In this document: one piece after another, positions 17,393 to 27,300 of the stretch
Layout: each line of letters opens with the position of its first letter
Numbering within the stretch: position 1 is the first letter of the stretch
Origin: Lumbricus rubellus
Taxonomy: Eukaryota > Annelida > Clitellata > Crassiclitellata > Lumbricidae
Assembly: GCA_945859605.1 (NCBI GenBank)
Contig: OX243828.1
Coordinates: forward strand, 24,604,109-24,668,108
Reading direction: 5' to 3'
Length of the DNA: 64,000 nt
Notes under the pieces: model-generated
The model's database searches: none
Seen by the model: only the letters and a program-made list of their open reading frames with translations
Told to the model about the DNA's origin: nothing
Translations under genes and position numbers: made by a program

Positions 17393-19138
17393 ATAATTAT
17401 ATTATATAGCCTAACTTAACGTTGCGCTGGACGTTTAAACGAATCAACCAATTGTTATACGTTCTCTACAGTCCGTGAAAGTAAAATCCGTTGCTTTTGG
17501 TAGTGAACAAATATAAACTGTTGCAATTAATTCAATCTCATGCGTGCATCGTTAAATGTGTTCAAAAGACGGTTGGACTGTAAGTTTCTGCGCCATATGT
17601 GCCGTAGGAAACTGACACCTACCTTGACAAAATAGACTTTTGACTCTTCTCAATGACACCATAAGTTTATACGAATTGCAATCATGAACAGACTCATGCA
17701 GCGCAATGTTTTCAAAGAGAAACTCCAAATAATCGAACATTAAACACGATGGGGTAGCTGCTGTAGAATGGAACATCAGCGACCAAAACGCCGATTATTA
17801 TAAGTAACAGGGATAAATAACGGCCCCAGAATCATCGGGAGGTCTGCACTTCAACATCTTCAAGCATGGCGTTCAAAGCAATTCGGTTACTAAGTGATTT
17901 TATAGCGCAGAGTATTGCCAGATATTTGAACCAAAGAGATACATAGGCTACATTGCTTGTCTTAAACAGTCCCTTTTCCGTTTGAACTCGGTCCAGAGAC
18001 CCGTTGAGATCACTCCGCATACGTGCAAGAATCGCCGCTAGAGTCTATTGAATGATGTACAGTCAAGCGAGGCTAAGTACTGGCCTCACGCAGAGTTTTT
18101 GGTCTCATTCGTAGGTGTTTAATGTTACCGACCGTACTGATGCAGTTAAAGCCTTGAGGTATATAGCTTAATCGATATCGATTGGGAGGCATATGTAGTC
18201 TCCTCTGCTCTTTTAAATTGGTGCAATCTTCGCCATTTAGCGGTGGTGTACAAATGAGTCCTGCTGTGAAAGTTAGTCGTCTCTATCAACCGGCAATGTC
18301 ACGTTTCGCTGCTCAGGATCGACGTGTATTTATAGACAGTCAGCCCTGAAAGAAAGACAGTCATTAATTTTTAGGCGCGTCGTTTGTGCTGGAAACTCCT
18401 TGAAGAAACAAGGAGAAAAATGTTGCTTGCATCGTTTATTCCGCGTTCTGACCGTCTCGAGGTAAAGTTAAAGTATATTCATGCTTTCAATTTCTTAACT
18501 AATCGTTCGAGAGCTATAGGACTGGAAAACGACCACGAACTGTTGACTGTGTCCCAAGTGCAGATTTAATGACGACGCAGATAGACATAAAAATGATTAT
18601 TTCCAGTACGATATAATAAGTATAACCATAATTGATGTCCAACTTCTAGAGATGCATTATGGCTGAGCATCGTTGACTAATGGGCTCACATAACTCCGAA
18701 TTTCCTCCAGGATAAATGGGGGTTTGGTAGTCAGAATTCTACCAGCGGTAAGACCTGGTGCTTGTACCAATTACATGGAGTATAGCAGTATGCAGAGGCT
18801 CCAGCACTGAACTGTAGAAAGAACCTTACAATGAGTCCGAGGCAGCGTGGTAGGCTAAGCTCCTCAATAAGATCTAAGGTAAATCCAGGAAACAAACACA
18901 TTTGATACGAAATGCGGTTCAATTTAGCCACTTATTGTGGCTGGTATTTTATTGATCTGTTTACCTTACCTGTATAATGTATATCCCTGCATGTCGGCAG
19001 AAATAAACAGGGGTTAGAATATGCGAAGGAGTCTGCAGTCTCCATTGTATTTCAAAGCGTTCGTTCAAAGTTTGCGACACTGGGCCTAGATGTAGACCTA
19101 CATGTATGCTACTTGCCAGCGAATCAGTGTGGCACTAA
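17393..19138. other. Intergenic, no gene seen
   Basis: Only short frames without domain similarity. No tRNA, TIR pair or tandem array recognised. Confidence 0.5.
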
Positions 19139-19606
19139 GTATGTATGTACAATTGTACATGTATGTATGTATGTATTTATTTATTTATGTACGTACGCAT
19201 GCATGCATGAATGTATGTATGTACGTATGAATGTATGTATGTATGTATGTATGTATGTATGTATGTATGTATGTATGTATGTATGTATGTATGTATGTAT
19301 GTATGTATGTATGTATGTATGTATGAATGTATGTATGTATGTATGCATGCATGTATGTATGCTTGTGTGTATGTATGTATGTATGTACATGTATGTATGT
19401 ATGTATGAATGTATGTATGTATGTATGTATGTATGTATGTATGTATGTATGTATGTATGTATGAATGTATGTATGTATGTATGCATGCATGTATGTATGC
19501 TTGTGTGTATGTATGTATGTATGTACATGTATGTATGTATGTATGTATGTATGTATGTATGTATGTATGTATGTATGTATGTATGTAGGCCTATATATGC
19601 ATGCAT
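19139..19606. repeat. (TATG)n microsatellite with a 138-bp higher-order duplication
   Basis: About 470 bp of TATG units. A variant block (GAATG, GCATGCATG, GCTTGTGTG, TACATG in that order) starting at 19,325 recurs in the same order at 19,463. The array therefore grew at least once by duplicating a 138-bp segment, not only by single-unit slippage. Confidence 0.92.
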
Positions 19607-20261
19607 ATAATATTATACATGTATGTGCATATGTGTAGGCTACAGCTGTGTGTAAATAAGCTCATCCGTATTCTTCATGCATGCCTATACTTAGCAAAGG
19701 AACAAAGCACATGCATGCGGAAGTAAAATTAAATGCAATGGTTGTCAAGCAGACAAGCCTTAACCGGTGTGCTGTCTGTCCTCTGCATTGGTTCTGATGT
19801 ATAATTATGGAAATCTCTCGTAAACAGAGATCGACAAGATTCAATGTTTGTTTTAACGATCGTCATGTCTCTTTTGGACATTTAATCGATAATGATCTGG
19901 TTCTTTGATCTCATCATCGTCTGTCTGTGTACAACGGGGTTCAATGAACTATCGATCCTCAAAGAATCAGTTAGAACCAAACTGAGATTTCACGATAAGT
20001 CAATATCAAATTGCCCAAAGAGGCGACCGGAGTATCGTAATCGTAATCGTAATCTCCAAACTCGTTCAATTGAACGTGTATATGTAGACTATTAATAGTG
20101 GGTCGGTTGCATTAGTATAGGCTACTATACTATTACTACAGGCCGTATACATGTACATGTACAGTCAAAGGTGCGCGCCAAGAGAACTGAAACAGGCTAG
20201 TATAGAATATAGACATAGGCTAAATCACATAAGAAAATAGGCCTAATTGAACTCCGCCGCT

Positions 20262-20340
20262 GCTCCTTCTTTGGCAGTGCCAGTCCCAAGCCTGGGGAAA
20301 GAAGGAGGAGGAGGAGGAGGAGGACACTAATCATCTTTGA
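20262..20340 (+). repeat. Interspersed repeat with CAGTCCCAAGCCT core
   Basis: Second copy of the 15,451-15,510 repeat, with an expanded (GGA)n stretch before CACTAATCATCTTTG. Confidence 0.6.
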
Positions 20341-20936
20341 AATGACACTGATACCCACAGCACATTTTTCGCTGTCTCAAAACTACTTTCTTTTCTATGG
20401 GTCTTTCACACCGGGAGCGCCTCTGATTGGTGTGCACTGTGAGACTGTGAGAGGCGTTTTGTAAATTTATTGATGCAAAACAGAATTTATGGGGCATTAT
20501 CGGAAGACTTCTCTGCTGGGACACGAACAGTTTAAGCTTACAACTGTTGCTCATTATAGGTTACGCTACATAAGCGTAGATTGTATGAATGCAGGCCTAT
20601 ACGCTTAATGCAAAGTGTAGCCTATTGCCCTACACTGTAGTTGGTATACAATACAATACAATACAATACAATAGCGTACAACTAAAATTTTAAAATGCCC
20701 TCCTTACAAAGCTCAGAAGTGCACATTGAAGTTCGGTGGTAATTAAAACTGGTACTTGTCGGTTAATTCACCGCCACAGGTCTCGTCTGTCTACCTTGTC
20801 GGTTAGTTCACCGCCACAGTTTGCCGTAGCCTATATTTACGCAATACAATACAACTGAAATTTGATAAGGCCCCCTTCGGAAGTGCAAATAACTATTTAC
20901 GCACTGGTTTTTAGTGACGTAATATAATGATGACAT

Positions 20937-21076
20937 CAGGGTGAGAATTGCCGGAGGGGTTGGGGGTTTCCGCCCCGAGTCTCTCTTAGAGCTCCATGTT
21001 AAAGTATGTTTTTTACCCCCGATTCCAAGTGGATAATGGTCCAACCCCCAGTTATTTTTCCACAATTCTCACACTG
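20937..21076. mobile_element. 140-bp hAT-like MITE, copy 1
   Basis: Ends CAGGGTGAGAATTG and CAATTCTCACACTG (13 of 14 inverted match), flanked by GATGACAT and GGTGACAT (7 of 8). A related copy lies at 62,688-62,807. It is too short to encode a transposase. Confidence 0.75.
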
Positions 21077-21249
21077 GGTGACATCCGATTAACTTATAGC
21101 ACGTGTTTATTTCTCGGACGCCGTCATGAATGCCATGAATTTCTTAAGAATTTCGACTTTAGTTCATGCACGATAAACAAAGCAGCGATCATTTCTTGCA
21201 GCAGCAATGCTAACAATCACCCAACGGTATAAGCTTAGGCCTACATGTA

Positions 21250-21371
21250 GTTATAGTAAACGGGTCTCTGTGTTAATTAATGACTGCACTAACCCTGTCC
21301 CTAACCCTAACTGACCCTCACGATGCCTAACCTGAACCTAACCAATATTACAGGGACCCGCTTACTATAAC
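21250..21371. mobile_element. 122-bp foldback element with telomere-like centre
   Basis: Left arm GTTATAGTAAACGGGTCTCT and right arm AGGGACCCGCTTACTATAAC are inverted partners with two mismatches. The loop holds CTAACCCTGTCCCTAACCCTA and further degenerate CCTAACC units. Confidence 0.65.
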
Positions 21372-21739
21372 AAAACCACGATGGTGTTATGTTTAAAGGA
21401 TCGGCAAGACAGAATTATGGAGATGTCTTAAGCGTAGCTGCAGGCAAAACATCCCACTGGCACTGCGACAAGGCACTACTACAAGGATCACGCCTCACTT
21501 ACCGACAAAATTTAATCATCCTGTTCGTATATTGCTGGTCCAAAGATTTAAGAAATGATGAGCATTCGTTTTTGCGAGTGTGAACTGGAAATTGCGAAAG
21601 AAACGATAATAGACTGGAACTATTATAGGCCTATGCGTGTGGCGGTGAATTAATTTCTGCATGTAAAATTTCGTATATAGGGTTTCTGTGTGTGGCGGTG
21701 AATTAACCGACAAGTACCGATCTATAGCCTACTCCATGG

Positions 21740-21888
21740 GTAGACTCAAAGAGGAAAGTTTTCAGTTTAGAGCGAAAGACAGACTCGCTAGAGGAGTTAC
21801 GAACATAAGGGGGGCAGAGAGTTCCAGATGAAGGGACCAGCAAATGTGAAAGAACGCCGGCCAAAAACAAGATTTGTACCAGGAACTA
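21740..21888 (-). mobile_element. LINE debris split by the mariner relic
   Basis: GTTACGAACATAAGGGGGGC then AGAGTTCCAGATGAAGGGAC resembles the C-terminal region of the CR1/L2-like LINEs read on the minus strand (compare 44,600-44,760). Possible continuation follows the mariner relic at 22,893. Confidence 0.4.
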
Positions 21889-22892
21889 CAGGGTGGGCCA
21901 AAAAAAGTGAGAACACCTAGTAGAATACGAGTTATTTACAAATATAATTCAATTAATTATATTGTTTTCATATATTTTTGTTTGCCAAGTATTTAGCTAA
22001 TCAAAAATCATGTTCAATGTGTCCTCCTTGCTTCTCAACGAGTTTTTCTAAGCGTCGACGCCACTCGTTTATGCTACTGCATGTCAATAAAACGCTGTCC
22101 CAGATTTCTTCATTCTTCGAAGTTCGATTATTGCCAACTTGAGCTGCTCAACTGTGGTAAATTTTCGCCGAAGGTAGACTTTTTCTTGCAAAGCACCCCA
22201 TATGGCATAGTCTACTGTGTTTAAATCACAACTGTTCGATGGCCACATGTCTGGCTCGATGAAGTTAACATTCTCCTGCCAAAGAAAGTTGATTGTATTT
22301 TTCGCTGTATGAGATGGAGCTCCATCTTGCTGCTGTAATGTCCAGTTATGGCAATCACATATCGCCTTGTCTCAGAACATGTCCACAATAGTATTCACTG
22401 TTTACTTTGGCGCCTGGTTCAACGAACACAATATTAGTTTTACCCATTCAAGACACACCAACTGATATAAAAGATACCGCGCGGCTGAAATGGTCACGTT
22501 CTCGTATGAGTCGACTTTCCTGAACTTACATTTTTCTTTGTTTCAACGGAATAAACAGTTAACTGGAGTGGCATCGGTGAATGTCTTTTCGTCTGTAAAC
22601 CAGATGCTTCGATCGTACACTTATCTCATTAGAAAACCGCCCAAGTAGCTGCCGACTGCGTTGCAAGCGTTTCAAAGTGACATTTTCATTGAGCTTCTGC
22701 CCGATTACACGCTTGTACGTTTAGAGTTGTAAATTTTGCTTTAAAATGCGTCGAAATAAAGACATCATATAGCTAATTAGGTAAGTAAGTGAATGAGCAA
22801 ACAATTTAAGCTATTTTGGATACAGTGAAACAAGTTTTGATGCAATTATACTACTTTTTACGCGATGTTCTCACTTTTTTTGGCCCACCCTG
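21889..22892 (-). mobile_element. Defective IS630/Tc1/mariner-like transposon
   Basis: Perfect 27-bp terminal inverted repeats (CAGGGTGGGCCAAAAAAAGT then GAGAACA) are bounded by TA on both sides. The minus strand retains the C-terminal part of a transposase: WTLQQQDGAPSHTA, WPSNSCDLNTVDYAIWGALQ and, after a one-base frameshift near 22,095, EWRRRLEKLVEKQGGHIEH. The QQD and SCD aspartates correspond to two DDE/D catalytic residues of the superfamily. At 1,004 bp it is too short for a full transposase, and the frameshift makes it non-functional. Confidence 0.92.
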
Positions 22893-23864
22893 TATATACT
22901 TTCCAGCAGATGCTGATCGAAGAGAAGAGCGACCTTTAACAGAGTTACAAGATGTAGGCTAATACACGATTATAAGCGTACGAACGGCCCGTTGTTTACA
23001 TATTTTGTTTGTTTCCTTGTATGGCGTTGCCAGGAGGTTAATTGGACTCTGATGGATCGATGAAAGCATTCGACCCACATAACGATGTCAATGTGTATTG
23101 ATTAATTATTGTAATCGGAGATTTTGGCTGATGAAGGAATGCTAATTTGGATTGCTCTAGAATTAATAGACCAATGCCAAGCTTTGTTGACAAATTCATG
23201 TACAAAGTTATATACAATACATACATGTATCAATGAAAAATGTATCCTATAAGCTGTTCAGGGTTCATTTGAGTAATACATCCATGTCATCCACCATATA
23301 TATTTTCTTAAAAAAATATTGATGTGTGTGTGTTATATTATATATGTTATTATATACTATGTATATATGCCATAGCTTATATTTGCATATGCCAAAGAAT
23401 CCAGGCCGCAGAGTGATTCATATCTCGAATGGTCAATTATTCTTGAGCTCATAATATATCAAATTCTCATTTCGCTTCTCGTAAATTCATCAGCTGGCCT
23501 TTCACCCCCGATACGCTCCTCGTGAGATGTAGTCATGGACGCAAATAGCTTCAGAACTTTGCCCCATGATCGAGCCGATGACAGCCCACAAAATTAGACT
23601 GGTCTAGGCCCAATATATGCTTTAGGAAGTTTAGGTCTAATCTTGTGTGTTGGAGATTAAGCTTAGGGTCTAGGCCTATAGTACTGAAAGCATTACTCAA
23701 AATCAGCATGCGATGTATACAGGAAGGAATAAGTGCAGCCAAGATAATTTATTTGCAAAGATCCATTTTCAACGACGAGCCTATAATAGCAGTGAATTTA
23801 TAAAGCGACGACATTTTGTTTTGTTATCATTAATTTGTTGCTGTTTAACGACCCTCTGTCTTGA
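22893..23864. other. Intergenic, no gene seen
   Basis: AT-rich; short (TATA)-rich stretch near 23,320-23,375. No supported feature. Confidence 0.5.
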
Positions 23865-23941
23865 CAAAGATGATTAGCGTCGCCCTCCTCCTCCTTTCTC
23901 CAGGCTTGGGACTGGCACTGCCTGATTGTAAGCAGCGGCAG
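23865..23941 (-). repeat. Interspersed repeat with CAGTCCCAAGCCT core
   Basis: Third copy of the 15,451-15,510 repeat, reversed (CAGGCTTGGGACTGGCACTG). Confidence 0.6.
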
Positions 23942-24058
23942 AGTTTGCGACGACGTTTATTCTAGAAGTTCAATCAAAGGCCAAGCGGAGGGCCGCAGCT
24001 TGCTCACGAGCGTTATGAATAATGTCTGGAACGTTTGGAAAGGATTTAAAATGTTGGT

Positions 24059-24059
24059 C

Positions 24060-24099
<40 letters not shown>

Positions 24100-24100
24100 T

Positions 24101-24137
<37 letters not shown>

Positions 24138-24140
24138 CCT
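24059..24140. repeat. (TCA)n microsatellite
   Basis: Near-perfect ATC/TCA triplet array upstream of the C2 gene's first visible exon. Confidence 0.95.
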
Positions 24141-24189
24141 TCATCTCTGACATGTCAGAATTGTCTAATAGACACCAATTTTTCTATAT

Positions 24190-24285
24190 AGATGTTGGAA
24201 ACTCCAGCGCTCGTGAATAAAATAGTGCCCTGAGCTTGCTTTCGGGTGGTTCTTAAAAACGTGTATATTACGATTACGAGTAACT
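24190..24285 (+). mobile_element. LINE 3'-tail fragment (B-type tail)
   Basis: CCAGCGCTCGTGAATAAAAT to ATTACGATTACGAGTAAC, matching the GCGCT-GTGAATAA-ATTACG tail order of 44,490-45,250. Confidence 0.55.
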
Positions 24286-24347
24286 TCATATAGCGCTTGC
24301 ATCACACAGATCATGTCATCAGTTCTTGAAATGGTGACGTGTTTCAG

Positions 24348-27300
24348 ATGCACCGCCACGATTGGAGACGATATTCTTTGGTCACCGACGAATCTGGAAT
24401 TTCGGATCCACGCTGTTCCACTCCAGTCGGTGGATGGGGAAGGACATCTTACCCATCTTCACTCTGCTCCGCTGAGTCTGACCAATTTCCGGTTTTATCC
24501 AACCTCTGCAGTCACGGTTCAGTCTTTCCTCCAAAATCCTCGAAAGTGGTCGGAAAGTCTTCTTCTCGTCATTCAAGGATTCGAAGAAGTGGAGAGAAGT
24601 TGCGAAGACGTCGACGGTTTTACTGTGAAACCTTAGAATTGATGGATTTGGATGTGGAAGATAAACATGGACAGACGACAGATGGATTTGAAGATGATGT
24701 CTCTCCTGATGGTGAGAGCGGAATTCCGTTGATGCCGACGGTTTCTGAAACCAGTAAAGTTCTTCCATTTGCAGGTATAGGCTAATATTATTAGCCCATG
24801 GGCACAGTCAGTACTGTTGATTAATAGGATGCATTGTTGTAGCAAAAATAAGGTATTTTCATGTGCTGGTGTGCATGGCCATTATTTTGTCTAGCGGGAG
24901 GAACGTAATGAGGCTGACTTTCTGGATCATAAGTTTTGTAAAACCTATATGATCAATCAATCAAAATTTATATAGCGCCCCTTCAAGGTATCTACTCAGA
25001 GGCGCTCCCGGCCGAGTTTTCAGCTAGCGTCTTGTTTTAGTTAGCGACTTAGCGTCATGTTTTAGATAATGTGTTGTTTTTAGTTCATTCATTCATTTCG
25101 AGAATTTATATAGCGCCTCTTCAAGAAACCTACTCAGAGGCGTTCCCAGTCCAGCCACAGCAATAAAAAAAGGATTCGAGCGACCTATAAAAGAGCAGGT
25201 GATTTTAGTCTAGGCATAGGCCTAAGTCATAGCTTCATAGCTATTGTAGGCATGTTGTTTTTAGTTAACGTATTGTTTCAGTTAAAGTATTGTTTTTAGT
25301 TTGAGTATTGTTTAAGTTAACGTAGCCTATTGTTTTTAGTTATTGTATTGTTTTCGTTAGCACATTGCTTTCCTCCTATACTTCTTCGCATTTTTCTGCT
25401 TTATTTTCGCCTAATTATATTTCTATTATCATTGTATGATTCGTCCAGTTAAATGTTTGCCATGCAGTAGCTAAACATTTCTTTCATTCATTCATTCATA
25501 CATTCATTCATTCATTCATTCATTCATTCATTCATTAATACATACATTCATGCATTAATTCGACATTTGACAAGTGGCTGCTTGATTAAACAAGATGCTA
25601 TAGGCTGCGAACTGTTTCTTTGCAGGCGTATTGAAGTTATCTCTGTACATGAATGCTGGTCTTCTGACTATTAATGGTAAGATTTCGGCTTTTTAACCAG
25701 CTAAGGCTTACAAAATCAAACTGTTAGAAACTTGGATTTACGATTCCGTAAATAATCATATGTGGCGCACTACTAGACACTAGTGCAAAGTAGTGTCTAG
25801 AGTGCACTTGTCTTGTCTTCCACCTTCCTCGATTCGAGGGTTGGTCGCTTCATGGACACGTCTTCATCACCTTCTCCTGTCCTCCGACTCCTTTAGTATC
25901 CTCTCGAATGGTAGTTCCATCCACGGGATGACATTAGCGATCCATCCCATCCTCGGTCCTCCCCTTGCCCTTGCTCCCGACATGGTACCCTGTATTATTT
26001 CCTTCTCCATACAGACCCCCCCTTAGAGTGCACAGAAACTATTAATTCGCATGTATTCTCTTCTGTAAGAAGTAAATAATCTTTCAAATGATTGCTCGTA
26101 TCGTTTTAGTTCAAAGAGGAAGAAATCTCAAACCGACAATAGCGAAACGTGCCAATGCTTACGTCATGGTAGGAATTTTTAGGCCTACTGAGCTCTTAGT
26201 TTAGTTTAATTGTTATGTTATTATTCTACATATTGTTATGATCGCTGCCATTTCCCGTCGTCGTCATCATCATCATCATCATCGTATTCGTCGTCATCAT
26301 CGTCGTCGTCATCATCATCAATTCATCATCATCATCATCATCAAATCGAATTCAACGAATCGTGCCAATGCATACGTCAAGGTAAGAATTTTCACTAGGT
26401 TTATAATTAATTTAGTTTCATTGTTATAAAATATATTATTCTACATAACGTTCTGATCGCTGCCATTTCAATTTTGTCTGTGCTGTGCAATCATTGAAGA
26501 AATGGGTCTATAAATTTAATCATCATCGCCGTCGTCGTCGTCATCACCATCATAATAATAATCATCATCATCATCATCAATCGTCTCCACTGCTTCCGAA
26601 TCTCTTTCATCCCTAACTAGACCTTTACCTGCTCCTTCTCCTCCGCATTCTTCCTCTCTGGTCTATTGGCGTCATCCGCAGTTGTAATATAATTAGGTAG
26701 TGCAACCTGCAATGTAAAAATCACCATGAATTTCTCAGCGACCACAAAAGCCACGTCAGGGAGACCAGGTTATTCACCGGTACTGGTCTATATCAAATCA
26801 AGTCCACAACAATAGACAGCGCTTGTCTGGCGGTGCCTCACTGGCTGTGCTCCATCCTACTTATCTGATCTTTGTCGCCCTGTCTCCGACATAGCCTCCC
26901 GTCGAGCTTTACGCTCTTCGGCCAATGGGGAGCTGCTGGTCCCTCGAACCCGCTGTGCTACCAGGCAGCGTAGAGCCTTCTCGGTTGTTGGCCCGTCCAC
27001 ATGGAATGGGCTCCCGCTTGCGCTACGCTCGCTACCTCGGAATAATTTGCCTGCCTTCTACAAGTTACTTAAGACCTATTTTTTTAGCCGTGGCTGGGCT
27101 GGGAGCGCCTCTGAGTAGACTTCTTGAAGAGGCGCTATATAAGTTTTCGGAATGAATGAATGAATGAATGAAGACAGAGCTGCCATTCGAAGGGAGGAGA
27201 TGGGCCGTCGCCATGGCAGACAATGGCGTACTATAATACTAGTTAATCCGGTTCTGAAAAGCTCTCTGTCGTGATGCAGCGTTTGTGAATAAATTGGCGT

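Larger units (their letters stand above)
20751..21718. mobile_element. Inverted-repeat element with duplicated 28-bp ends
   Basis: The ends GGTACTTGTCGGTTAATTCA/CCGCCACA (20,751-20,778) and their exact reverse complement (21,691-21,718) form a perfect 28-bp TIR. Each end also has a second, inner partial copy (about 20,793-20,819 and 21,637-21,655). No target duplication is obvious. Inside lie a 140-bp MITE (20,937-21,076) and a 122-bp foldback sequence (21,250-21,371). No transposase ORF is present. Confidence 0.75.

Noticed and set aside
21280..21350. True telomere end
   Set aside because: Only a few degenerate CCCTAA units are present, inside a foldback sequence with unique DNA on both sides.
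24382..24768. 128-codon minus-strand frame opposite the first C2-gene exon
   Set aside because: The plus-strand frame connects by phase-consistent splice sites to the C2 domain; the minus frame has no partner.
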